Below the pieces are notes generated by a model that worked only from the letters and a program-made list of their open reading frames with translations, had not been told where the DNA came from and searched no databases. From the NCBI GenBank assembly GCA_028820505.1, contig JAPPIT010000177.1, positions 1-38,716 on the forward strand: a DNA stretch of 38,716 nucleotides. Direction: 5' to 3'. Made by a program: the position numbers and the translations under genes. The stretch is from Defluviicoccus sp. Lineage in GTDB: Bacteria; Pseudomonadota; Alphaproteobacteria; MPNO01. Each line of letters starts with the position of its first letter. The stretch's first letter is position 1. Positions 1-7,666 of the stretch are shown piece after piece.

Positions 1-42
1 GCCTTCCTGGCCCGGATGAAGGCGCAGGCGGCCGATGAATAG
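1..42 (+). CDS. 3' end of an upstream gene (partial)
   Basis: Only the last 13 codons are inside the window. Frame 1 reads AFLARMKAQAADE and stops at the TAG at 40-42. The stop overlaps the start of the next gene by eight bases, because that gene's ATG is at 35. Such an overlap implies the two are co-transcribed and probably translationally coupled. The tail is too short to identify. GIY-YIG proteins of the downstream type are often found next to a helicase, so a helicase C-terminus is possible, but nothing here proves it. Confidence 0.6.
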   Translation, partial: AFLARMKAQAADE

Positions 43-1228
43 GAAGTTCACCGAAGAGGACGATGCGCTACTCACGGAGCTCGGCGTCGAGGTCGAGCCG
101 GAGAAGGCACCCGGCCGGACGCCGCGCGAGGAACGGATCGTGGCCGGGTTCGAGGAAATCCAGCGTTTCGTCGACGCGCACGGCCACGCCCCCTGCCATG
201 GCGAGGGGCGCGACATCTTCGAACGTCTCCATGCGGTGCGGCTGGACCGCATCCGGGAGCAGGAAGAGTGCCGCGCGCTTCTCGTCCCTCTCGACCGTCA
301 GGGTCTTCTGGACGAGAGGCCCGGAGGACCGTCACCGTCACCCGACGGCATGGACGACGACGCCCTGCTGGCCGAACTCGGCGTCGAGGCGACCGGGCCG
401 GACATTACCGAGCTTCGGCATGTGCGATCGGCGGCCGAGAAGCGCGCGGCGGAGGAAATTGCGAGCCGCCGCAAATGCGAGGATTTCGATGTCTTCCGGC
501 CGCTCTTCGAGCAGGTGCAAAACGAACTCGACGCGGGCACGCGCCAGACCAGGCCGTTCGAGCTCAAGGCGGACATCGAGCCCGGCCGGTTCTTCATCGT
601 CGGCGGCCAGAAGGCCTATGTCGCGGAAATGGGGGAGGAATTCACGCAGGACTACGGCGATAGAGACGCGCGGTTGCGGGTGATCTTCGACAACGGCACG
701 GAAAACAACATGCTCAGGCGCTCGCTTCAGCGCGCGCTCCACAAGGACGGGGCGGGCAGGCGGATCACCGACCCGACAGCCGGCCCGCTGTTCGCCGACC
801 AGACCGTGGAGGGGGACGAGGCGAGCGGCACGATCTATGTGCTGCGGAGCAAGGCGGATATCCCGTTCGTCGCAGAGAACCGGAACCTGGTCCATAAGAT
901 CGGCGTCACTAGCGGAAAGGTCGAGGCGCGCATCGCCCGTGCGCGGCTCGATCCGACGTACCTGATGGCGGATGTCGAGGTCGTCGCCACCTACAGGCTC
1001 TATAACATCGACCGGGGCAGGCTCGAGAAGCTGATTCACCGCATCTTCGCCTCGGCGCGCCTCGACATTGAGATCGAGGACCGCTTCGGCAATCCCGTCG
1101 TACCGCGCGAATGGTTCCTGGCGCCCCTCGACGTGATCGACGATGCGGTCGGGAAGATCAGAAAAGGCACGATCACCCGTTACGTCTACGATCCCGACAG
1201 CGCTACGCTCGTTCGAGGGTCGTGCTAG
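35..1228 (+). CDS. GIY-YIG nuclease family protein (T5orf172/Mug113-like)
   Basis: A 397-residue protein. The C-terminal part (about residues 265-385) is a GIY-YIG nuclease domain of the T5orf172/Mug113 type. It has the opening strand GTIYVLRSKAD, then VHKIGVTSGKVEARIARA, which carries the KIG-T...R signature. The helix RLEKLIHRIF and the PREWF motif near the end are also typical. The N-terminal part contains a short acidic motif twice: DDALLTELGVEVE near residue 9 and DDALLAELGVEAT near residue 108. This suggests a repeated docking or linker segment. Family members nick or cut DNA in mobile elements or restriction-like systems. The gene overlaps its upstream neighbour, so it probably acts with that product. 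The family call is good; the biological role is inferred from the island context. Confidence 0.85.
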   Translation: MNRKFTEEDDALLTELGVEVEPEKAPGRTPREERIVAGFEEIQRFVDAHGHAPCHGEGRDIFERLHAVRLDRIREQEECRALLVPLDRQGLLDERPGGPSPSPDGMDDDALLAELGVEATGPDITELRHVRSAAEKRAAEEIASRRKCEDFDVFRPLFEQVQNELDAGTRQTRPFELKADIEPGRFFIVGGQKAYVAEMGEEFTQDYGDRDARLRVIFDNGTENNMLRRSLQRALHKDGAGRRITDPTAGPLFADQTVEGDEASGTIYVLRSKADIPFVAENRNLVHKIGVTSGKVEARIARARLDPTYLMADVEVVATYRLYNIDRGRLEKLIHRIFASARLDIEIEDRFGNPVVPREWFLAPLDVIDDAVGKIRKGTITRYVYDPDSATLVRGSC

Positions 1229-1288
1229 GCACTACATTCCCGGTTTGCGGCATCGCGCCGAAAGCCCTCTGGGTACTGACGAGACGGC

Positions 1289-1494
1289 CCGGTTCGTGGC
1301 TTCGAAGCGCCCGCAGCAGATGCAGCTCGGATGTGCGTCCGGGAGCTACACGGTGCATCCCTTGCACACAAGCCGATTGACTTCGACACCGCCACCGGGA
1401 CGCCGACGGTGGCAGGGCGCCCGAACGCCAAGGTGCCGGCGTATCGTGGATTGTGAAGCGCCTTCAGTACTCGGTAGAGCCTGACCGAGGACAT
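1289..1494 (-). pseudogene. Remnant of a large serine recombinase (Recombinase domain)
   Basis: Two minus-strand segments in different frames match consecutive parts of the Recombinase domain of large serine recombinases. The first (about 1417-1479) reads RVLKALHNPRYAGTLAFGR, which fits the family signature 'L.NPxYAGxxxxGR'. The second (about 1289-1345) reads LPDAHPSCICCGRFEATN, which fits the following 'AHPgYIsWerfeaNq' segment. A frameshift and an in-frame TAG (1346-1348) separate them. The catalytic N-terminal resolvase domain is not visible. It is a dead fragment of an integrase or transposon recombinase, consistent with an old insertion in this island. Confidence 0.7.
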
Positions 1495-1804
1495 CCTGAC
1501 TCCCTAACGCCCGGCATTCGGGCGGACCGGCTCGCCGGCCAGATGGGCGCACATACCTCGCTCGCGAAGATCCTTTGAATGAGCTCGGGGCATCCGTGCT
1601 GGCCTCCTTCAGCAGTTGCCAAGTTGGATCACATCCCCAACCGAATCGAAAACCCTCAATCGATTCAATCTATCACGGATACGCTCTAGGCCGCCCGCGT
1701 TCCGGTGATCCACCCGCGATCCCGCCCCCATGGGGGAGGAGACGGTGCAACCGAAAAGGATACGCCCCGGGCGTCCCCGCACCGTCCGGAACGAGCGCGG
1801 ATAG
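1495..1804. other. Non-coding stretch, no recognisable feature
   Basis: No reading frame here resembles a protein I recognise, and no RNA gene is apparent. It lies between the recombinase remnant and the cold-shock gene and is probably decayed island DNA. A short palindrome, CCCCCATGGGGG, occurs near 1725-1736. Confidence 0.4.
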
Positions 1805-1841
1805 GTCGCGATCGACGCGCGCTTATTCAGTCGAGCGCGAC
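1805..1841 (-). terminator. Hairpin overlapping the end of the cold-shock gene
   Basis: GTCGCGATCGAC (1805-1816) and GTCGAGCGCGAC (1830-1841) form a 12-bp stem with one mismatch and a 13-base loop. On the minus strand one arm is the last four codons of the cold-shock gene and the TGA lies in the loop. It could stop transcription or protect the 3' end of the mRNA. No T-run follows, so a classical intrinsic terminator is not assured. Confidence 0.35.
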
Positions 1842-2036
1842 TAGGTTTTCCGCCGACGCCCGGCCGTCGCGGCCGGGAACGAGTTCGTATTCGATCTTCT
1901 GGCCTTCGCGGAGACCGTTGAGGCCCGCCCGCTCGACGGCAGAGATATGGACGAAGGCATCCTTCGAGCCGTCGCTCGGCTGGATGAAGCCGTAGCCCTT
2001 CGTCGCGTTGAACCACTTTACCGTACCTGTAGGCAT
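1827..2036 (-). CDS. Cold-shock domain protein (CspA family)
   Basis: A 69-residue protein, the usual length for single-domain CspA proteins. It binds single-stranded nucleic acid and acts as an RNA chaperone. RNP1 is seen in KGYGFIQP (residues 13-20) and RNP2 in DAFVHISA (26-33), preceded by the typical GTVKWFN start. The ATG at 2036 is chosen because MPTGTVKWFN is the normal N-terminus and AAAGGAG lies seven bases upstream. Longer upstream in-frame sequence does not look like protein. It is a single-gene unit with a possible hairpin at its stop codon. Cold-shock or stationary-phase induction is known for the family but not visible here. Confidence 0.95.
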   Translation of the reverse strand: MPTGTVKWFNATKGYGFIQPSDGSKDAFVHISAVERAGLNGLREGQKIEYELVPGRDGRASAENLVALD

Positions 2037-2142
2037 CGCTGCTCCTTTCGCAGTATCTCCCTCCCGGACCGGCGTCGATGCCGGCCGGGAGGGTGTCGGG
2101 ATGGTCAAGTCCAGGAGCAGCTTGATAAGACGCGGTTGCCGC

Positions 2143-2510
2143 CTAACAAGATACGTCTTGGTATTTTCCGCCATCCGGCGTCTTCTTGGCATCGGTCGGC
2201 GTGCGTTGCAAGCCCCACCGGAACTTGTCGACGTAGAAGGGATTGAAGGCCGAGGGGCATAGCGGGCCGCTTCTCCTCTGGCCGCGATGCAGCTTATTTC
2301 AGCGTCGTAGTTGGGATTGTGGAAGAACGCGAGCGAGATGCGGTCGGGGCCGTCGCCGCCGGGCAGACCGACCCTGTGCAGGGTCGAAACCTAGCGGTCG
2401 TTGGTCCAACGCATCGTCGCGTCGCCGATATTGCAGATGAACCTGTCCTCAAACCTGACCACGTCGATCCATCCGCCGTGGTGCATTTCGACTTGGAGCT
2501 CGCCCAGCGC
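2143..2510 (-). pseudogene. Broken 2-oxoglutarate/Fe(II) oxygenase (isopenicillin N synthase-like), C-terminal part
   Basis: The minus strand reads LGELQVEMHHGGWIDV, then CNIGDATMRWTNDR, then a TAG (2391-2393). It continues in the same frame as VSTLHRVGLPGGDG and RISLAFFHNPNYDAEIS. This is the C-terminal jelly-roll of the isopenicillin N synthase-like family: NIGD, the iron-ligand His in STLHRV, and the RxS motif that binds 2-oxoglutarate. Family members have Trp (TGG) where the TAG lies. After ARYAP a one-base shift (near 2260) restores a plausible tail, SAFNPFYVDKFRW, ending at the TAG at 2143-2145. The N-terminal half, including the HxD motif, is not found. The gene is inactive by nonsense mutation, frameshift and truncation. 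Confidence 0.75.
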
Positions 2511-2902
2511 TGACCATCCGCCACGCCGTCGACGCGCCCAGGGTACTCGCCCAAGGCGATATCGGGACGACTGCCCTCTACGCCTGTCCGCTGTGCGCTT
2601 CAATCTATGACCCAATCGAGCAGTTCACCGACAACATGAAGGTCGAGAGATAGCGGCCGGGCCCTCCATTCAGCGAGCTCGGGGAAGCGGATATATTGGC
2701 GTCGCGTCGGCGGACACCCGGTCGCCGGCCTCGGATCGGTGTCCGCAGCGGGCGGTCCGCGAGCTGGGCGTCGAGCCGGCCGGACGTCCTCAAGGGGCGC
2801 GCATCAGCCATGCTGCCGGCGCTGAACGAAGAACCCCTTGGCCCAGGCCCCCACCACTGGGTTCCGCTGGACCGGCTGATCCCGGTGGCCACGATGATCT
2901 CG
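2511..2902. other. Intergenic stretch without a recognisable gene
   Basis: Open frames occur on both strands, but none shows a recognisable motif. Upstream of the oxygenase remnant the expected HxD region is absent in all three minus frames. It is probably decayed or rearranged DNA between two island genes. Confidence 0.35.
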
Positions 2903-4903
2903 TCAGCAGGTTGGCGCGACTTCGGATACGGGATGCCAGTTTTGCGTGATGAGCCCCTCACGGTCGGCGAGTGCCACCTCGGTCCAAAAGTCGCGGGTGC
3001 CGAAGGTGAGATGTCGCATGGCGGACATGGCATGAGGGAGCGAACGTCCCCGGTGCAGGGCGTACAGCAACTGGCCGAGGTCAAGCCAGGAGACCTGCAT
3101 CAGGTAACGGACCATGTCTACCTTTCCATCCTGCCGGGGAGCGATCCCGTCGATGATGTCGACCGATCGCCGCACTGATTTGTTGAACGCTTCCAGAATC
3201 CGAACGCGATCCGGGTCTCCATCGACGGATTCGAGACGGGCCCCCGCGATGGCATGCATCAACGCGTTGGTCAGTACGTGGTCGCTCGCCGGACCGAAGG
3301 ACAGTGGAGAGACGGCGACCATCGCGACGCGGAGTGCGCCGGGATCGTCGCCGTCTTCGGTCAAAGGCGTGAGCCCACGCTTGATGTTCCGGTCGTGGCG
3401 GACGAGCTGACCGAGCAGAGCGAGAAAGCTCTTCGTGTAGTCGTCGACGAACGCCATCATGTCGCTGGATCGGGCTTTTGAGGTGAGCGATTTCGCCTTG
3501 CTCTCGAACAGAATGATTTCGTCGCCGTCGCGCACGGCCAAGTCGATCTCGAGATCCGCGCCGTCGGCGCGGTAATGCGCCCTCTCCCAGACACGGGCTG
3601 TGTGTGTCCGGCCTGCGATCGCGACCGATTTCTCGATGGTGTCGGCGACAATTTGGCTCGCGGAGGCGCGTTCCGCGGACGTCCAGATGAGCCGGAAAAT
3701 GGCCTCGCAGCCGGCGGCAACGGTCAACGAGGAAGGCAGGACCGCTATGCGCCGGTCACCGGCCTCAAAAAAGACATACGGATCATGGTCGCGCGGATGC
3801 TCGCCGAACGGATCCAGATACTTGGCGTTGACGCCGTCCCGGGGTGCGCCGCCATGAATCCAAAGGAGAGGGAAGTCGAAACGGGCGATCCCTCTTGGCA
3901 TCAGGGTGAGGCCGTCGTCACGCAAATTCGTCAGAAGGAGGTCGAGTTCACCGAATAGCTGGTCGACATCGCGACGGAGATCGTCCGTGCCGGTCGGCCA
4001 ATCGATCCGCGAAAAGGCGTTTCTAAGCGTCGGCAACACCGACGGCGGAATCTGCGGCAGGGTGAAGAGTTCTCGCCATGTCAGGGATTCCGTGAGCGCG
4101 GGAAGGAAATCCGGCGCATCGAGAGTGAACCCGTCGAACCGGTTGTAGCGCTGGCAATCGCTGCTGGCCGCGAAGTCGGTTGCGAGTCCGATCGCCGAAT
4201 TCCAGTCTGTTTCGGGTTCGACAGTGGTTGGACTTGCGTGAATGTTCCGCAAGGCAAGGGAGAGCAGCCAGCCGGTCGGGAGCGCGGGTTGCGGTAACTG
4301 GTCGACTGGGGTGGGAACATTCCCGAACAGCCACATGCCCGCGTGCCGCTTCCGGGTGTCGCGAAGGATTCGGAAGAGCTGTTCGGCGGCGTCGATGCCG
4401 CCTATTCGCGCGAATAGCGAATCGACTTTCCGGGCAATTCGAACACGTGTGGCGGCATCGATTCCGGGCCCGAGGGTACCGATGTCCACGCGATGCCCCC
4501 GGTTGCGTAGCGCACGGCACGCGTTGCCAACCGCCCACTGCCGGTCTCTCCCCGGATGCGGCGGGTAGTCGGAGGCCGAGGTTGCGGGGTGATGCAGCGC
4601 CCATGCGATGGCGCCGAGCCATTGCTTCGAACAGCTAAGGGGTAAGTAGATGAAACCTTCGGGGGAAAGATCCTGAACGATGGTGTAAAGAATCCGGTGA
4701 ACGGAATCCGGCGCGTCGCCTGCGACGGAAGCGATCTTGAGAGAGCAGCGGAGCCGCGATAGTTCATTGCGATGGAGAAGAACCGCCGCCGGTGCCTCGC
4801 CGCGAAGTACCTTGTCCGGGTTGATCGCGGGCGACGGCTTGGCTTCCCGCTCGGCAATACGGACGAGTTCTACGAATGTGTCGAGGTCGGAGTGCTTGAG
4901 CAT
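2903..4903 (-). CDS. Large protein with PD-(D/E)XK-like nuclease motif, unknown family
   Basis: A 666-residue soluble-looking protein with no signal peptide or membrane segment. I do not recognise the whole. Around residues 450-470 there is ADLEIDLAVRDGDEIILFESKAK. In it Asp454, Glu467 and Lys469 fit the D...(D/E)xK core of the PD-(D/E)XK fold, on two predicted strands as expected. Glu400, in a helix just before, could be the extra acidic residue. The first 440 residues have no recognised motif and would hold recognition or regulatory modules. It lies alone between gene remnants and two integrases, so a restriction or anti-phage role is plausible but inferred. The start at 4903 is the first ATG; no clear Shine-Dalgarno sequence precedes it. 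Confidence 0.75.
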   Translation of the reverse strand: MLKHSDLDTFVELVRIAEREAKPSPAINPDKVLRGEAPAAVLLHRNELSRLRCSLKIASVAGDAPDSVHRILYTIVQDLSPEGFIYLPLSCSKQWLGAIAWALHHPATSASDYPPHPGRDRQWAVGNACRALRNRGHRVDIGTLGPGIDAATRVRIARKVDSLFARIGGIDAAEQLFRILRDTRKRHAGMWLFGNVPTPVDQLPQPALPTGWLLSLALRNIHASPTTVEPETDWNSAIGLATDFAASSDCQRYNRFDGFTLDAPDFLPALTESLTWRELFTLPQIPPSVLPTLRNAFSRIDWPTGTDDLRRDVDQLFGELDLLLTNLRDDGLTLMPRGIARFDFPLLWIHGGAPRDGVNAKYLDPFGEHPRDHDPYVFFEAGDRRIAVLPSSLTVAAGCEAIFRLIWTSAERASASQIVADTIEKSVAIAGRTHTARVWERAHYRADGADLEIDLAVRDGDEIILFESKAKSLTSKARSSDMMAFVDDYTKSFLALLGQLVRHDRNIKRGLTPLTEDGDDPGALRVAMVAVSPLSFGPASDHVLTNALMHAIAGARLESVDGDPDRVRILEAFNKSVRRSVDIIDGIAPRQDGKVDMVRYLMQVSWLDLGQLLYALHRGRSLPHAMSAMRHLTFGTRDFWTEVALADREGLITQNWHPVSEVAPTC

Positions 4904-4993
4904 TCAGCAAACCAGGCGTTCCGGTGAGACCTTGTGCAGGGGCGAGGGAGACCGAACCGTGCATCAAGTCGCGGCGGCGGCGACATTTCAGCA

Positions 4994-5218
4994 TCAAGGC
5001 GACAGGACGATATCTAATGCGGTTTTGTCGTATGGAAAGGCGATTTGAGGCGTGCAGGGCTCCCTGAAACCTGTCTTGATCTCTTCCCTTCTTCCGTCCG
5101 CGATCATCTTGTTGTGCATCCGATCCGCGATCTTATCGACGCGGAGGATGATTCGCTCGAGGATAATGGCCACGTGTTTGGGCAAGAAAGCGATTCGGTC
5201 TTCGAAATCGTCGTACAC
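4994..5218 (-). CDS. Possible small hypothetical protein downstream of integrase
   Basis: A 74-residue frame with a GTG start, lying 19 bases after the stop of the first integrase and 90 bases before the nuclease-like gene. Its composition looks protein-like, with an amphipathic helical segment LPKHVAIILERIILRVDK, but no family is recognised. No convincing ribosome-binding site precedes the GTG. If real, it would be a third member of the recombinase operon, such as a small accessory factor. The rest of the 334-base gap between the nuclease-like gene and the integrases holds nothing recognisable. Confidence 0.3.
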   Translation of the reverse strand: MYDDFEDRIAFLPKHVAIILERIILRVDKIADRMHNKMIADGRREEIKTGFREPCTPQIAFPYDKTALDIVLSP

Positions 5219-5237
5219 CGGATCAGCCGCAGGTCGA

Positions 5238-6416
5238 TCAGTGGCCGCCGGGCGAATATTGGCCGGTCATTGCGGCCTCGATGACCTTTCCGATCCGCTC
5301 GGCGGCGGCTTCCACGTCCGAGTCTCTGACATGGGCGTAGCGCAGGGTCATCTTCGGGTCCGAGTGCCCCAGCATCCTCGCGACCGCCGACAGGGCGACG
5401 CCCCGAGCCACGGCCTGGCTCGCCACCGTGTGCCTGAGATCGTGCAGGCGCACGTCCTCTATTCCCGCCTCTGCCCTCGCCCGGTCCCACAGGCGCATGG
5501 GTTTGGCGGAAAGCGGTCTCGCCGGGTTTTTCTTGGACGGGAACACGAAAGCGCTGCCGGTGCGCGGCTGGCGGGCGAGAATGACCTGCGCCGCTTCGCT
5601 CAGCCAGACCGTTCGCGGGCCGGTCTTGCTGGTTTCCAGCCGGAGCATGTCGCCGTCGACCTCGGACCATTTCAGCTTCTGGATTTCTCCCTTGCGGCAG
5701 CCGGTCAGGAGGAGCAGCCGTATGATGTCGGACTGCGCCCGATACGAGGGCCGCTCCTCGACCAGCCGGTCCAGCGCGCGGTGAAGCCTCTCGATCTCCT
5801 CGCTCGACAGGAAGCGGGTGAACTTCGGCCGTGGGTTCTTCCTGATGCCCCGCGTCGGATCGGCGGCGATCAGGCCGGCGGCGACGGCGGCTCTCATAAT
5901 CTGACGAAGCTTGGAAAGGGCATGGTTCGCGCCGCCCGGGGCGGTCTTGCTGTAGTCATCGAACCAGCGTTCGATGTCGTGCCGCCGGATCCGGTCCAAC
6001 GGAAGGGAGCCGAAGGCGGGAAGAAAGTGTTTCTTCAGTGCCCAATCGACGAGCGTTCGCTGCGACTTTCCCCACCGGGCTTCCGATGCCGCCTTCCACT
6101 CACCCAAGGCGTAGTCCCGAAACAGGGGAGCGGCGGGACTGTCCGACGCGTCCGCCGTGGACCGTTCCACGCCGTTCTGAAGTGCAAGGCACTCGCGCCG
6201 GGCGTCCTCGACGGTCATCAACGCCGCCGATCCGACGGTCCGTCTGACCGCCCCGCCGTTCGAATGCCCGTGCCAGACAAAGCTCAGGTGGCCCGACGGC
6301 CGAACCCGCACGCCGAGCCCGGCAACCCGGCTGTCCCAGACAATGTATTCCGTCCTGCCGGGTTGCAGCTTCCCGACCGCGGTGTCCGTCAGACGCATTG
6401 TCTTGCGGCCCGTCAT
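5238..6416 (-). CDS. Tyrosine recombinase/integrase (first of tandem pair)
   Basis: A 392-residue phage-type integrase that would cut and rejoin DNA at attachment sites. The N-terminal part (about 1-80) resembles the arm-binding domain of island integrases, and a SAM-like core-binding domain spans about 95-190. The C-terminal catalytic domain is complete: Arg241 (TGCRKGEI), Lys264, His325 and Arg328 (LHDLRH), His351 (LGHSD) and the nucleophile Tyr360 (MTLRYAHV). The ATG (6414-6416) overlaps the TGA of the upstream integrase as ATGA, so the two are translationally coupled. Longer upstream frame is out of register with protein-like sequence and was not used. Nothing suggests inactivation. Confidence 0.93.
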   Translation of the reverse strand: MTGRKTMRLTDTAVGKLQPGRTEYIVWDSRVAGLGVRVRPSGHLSFVWHGHSNGGAVRRTVGSAALMTVEDARRECLALQNGVERSTADASDSPAAPLFRDYALGEWKAASEARWGKSQRTLVDWALKKHFLPAFGSLPLDRIRRHDIERWFDDYSKTAPGGANHALSKLRQIMRAAVAAGLIAADPTRGIRKNPRPKFTRFLSSEEIERLHRALDRLVEERPSYRAQSDIIRLLLLTGCRKGEIQKLKWSEVDGDMLRLETSKTGPRTVWLSEAAQVILARQPRTGSAFVFPSKKNPARPLSAKPMRLWDRARAEAGIEDVRLHDLRHTVASQAVARGVALSAVARMLGHSDPKMTLRYAHVRDSDVEAAAERIGKVIEAAMTGQYSPGGH

Positions 6417-7540
6417 GACCGGTCTCCCGCGAGAACCGGCGCCAGGGCTTCGACCGCGTCGCGGACCGACGCATCGGAGAGATGGGCGTATTTCAGGGTG
6501 GTGGTAGGCTTCTCGTGACCCAGCAAACGCCCGAGCGCGCGGACGGACTCTCCGCTCAGAAGAGCCATGCTGGCGTACGAATGTCGCAAATCGTGAAGCC
6601 TCACGTCCTCCAGTCCAGCTTCCGAACGGACCTCCATCCAGAAGCGATCGAGCCACATCCAAGGCGCGCGGTAACCCTTCACGGGAAACACGGACCGTCC
6701 GGACCGCGGCAGGCGGTCGAGGACATCCCGCGCCGCCTCGCAAAGCCAGATCGTGCGCGGCCCGGTCTTGCCGTCCTCCAGGTACAGCCTGCCCTCTCGG
6801 TAGAAGCGCCATTCCAGGGTCAGGATCTCCGACTTGCGGCACCCGGTCAGAAGTAGCAGCCGCACCGCCGCGACGTGAAGCGGGCGGTCCGCCTCATGCC
6901 GGTCGATGACTTCGCCGAGGCGGCGGTACTCTTCCGGCGACAGGAACCGCTCGGAGCGCGCCTGCCGGTAGCGGCGGATGCCCTCGCAGGGGTTGCTGTC
7001 CTCCGGGCGGTAGCTCCACGCCTCGGCCTGCTGCATGATGACCGACAGGATCGGCGCCGCGCGGTTTGCCGCCGCCGGGGTCGCGTGGAGCGAACGAAAC
7101 CACGCCTGAACGTCCTGGCGGGTGATTTCGCCGATCGTGCGCCCCTCGAACCAGGGGAATATCTGGCGGCGGAGGTAGATGCGGTTGACCCGCAGCGTCC
7201 GGGGCTTCCAGCGGCGGCCGTAGCGTTCGAAGACTTCCTCCGCGACCGTCTCGAAGGGAATGGCGCCCGGGTCCGTCGCGTCGGGGTCCCTGCCGTCGCG
7301 GAGTGTCGCCAGCAGCGATCTTGCCCGGGCCCGGGCCTCGGCCTCGGTGATGGTCGCCGCGTCGCCGACGGTCTTCCAGACCCTCCGGCCCCGGTGCTGG
7401 CTATGGATGAAATAGCGCTTGGCGCCCGACGGCATGACCCGGACGCCGTACCCCTTCAGTTCGGCGTCGCGGAGGTCCTGCAGCTTGTGGCGGGGCCGGA
7501 GGGCGTCGACCCGGCGCTGGGTGAGGCGGATTCGTGACAT
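6413..7540 (-). CDS. Tyrosine recombinase/integrase (second of tandem pair)
   Basis: A 375-residue integrase, clearly related to its neighbour but diverged. It has an arm-binding-like N-terminus (1-85), a core-binding domain (about 95-195) and a full catalytic set: Arg235 (TGCRKSEI), Lys258, His317 and Arg320 (LHDLRH), His342 (LGHEK) and Tyr351 (TTLKYAHL). The ATG at 7540 is preferred because GGGAGA lies about nine bases upstream and MSRIRLTQRRV fits the family N-terminus. An in-frame ATG at 7606 would add 22 unlikely residues. It is the first gene of the integrase operon and lies just beyond the SDR gene, where the island may end. Confidence 0.93.
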   Translation of the reverse strand: MSRIRLTQRRVDALRPRHKLQDLRDAELKGYGVRVMPSGAKRYFIHSQHRGRRVWKTVGDAATITEAEARARARSLLATLRDGRDPDATDPGAIPFETVAEEVFERYGRRWKPRTLRVNRIYLRRQIFPWFEGRTIGEITRQDVQAWFRSLHATPAAANRAAPILSVIMQQAEAWSYRPEDSNPCEGIRRYRQARSERFLSPEEYRRLGEVIDRHEADRPLHVAAVRLLLLTGCRKSEILTLEWRFYREGRLYLEDGKTGPRTIWLCEAARDVLDRLPRSGRSVFPVKGYRAPWMWLDRFWMEVRSEAGLEDVRLHDLRHSYASMALLSGESVRALGRLLGHEKPTTTLKYAHLSDASVRDAVEALAPVLAGDRS

Positions 7541-7567
7541 GAATTCGGTCTCCCGATCTGTTGCATC

Positions 7568-7599
7568 GGGGTGCGAAAACCGCTTGATTTTCGCGCCCC
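7568..7599. promoter_or_regulatory. Inverted repeat upstream of the integrase pair
   Basis: GGGGTGCGAAAA (7568-7579) and TTTTCGCGCCCC (7588-7599) form a 12-bp stem with one G-T pair and an eight-base loop. It lies 28 bases before the integrase start and 68 bases after the SDR stop. It could end SDR-operon transcripts, bind a regulator or recombinase, or mark an attachment site. The sequence alone does not decide. No T-run follows. Confidence 0.35.
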
Positions 7600-7666
7600 A
7601 CAGCACTTCAATCGGAAAACTATCTCAATCATGTCAGACACTTAGCACCGTCAGGTGCGGACGGGC

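Noticed and set aside
5104-5670. Minus-strand 188-codon frame overlapping the first integrase
   Set aside because: Out-of-frame shadow of the integrase C-terminus with Arg/Gly-rich composition.
5052-6518. Plus-strand 488-codon open frame across the integrases
   Set aside because: It is the antisense shadow of the integrase genes; the sequence is Arg/Pro-rich with no motif, while the minus strand shows complete catalytic residues.
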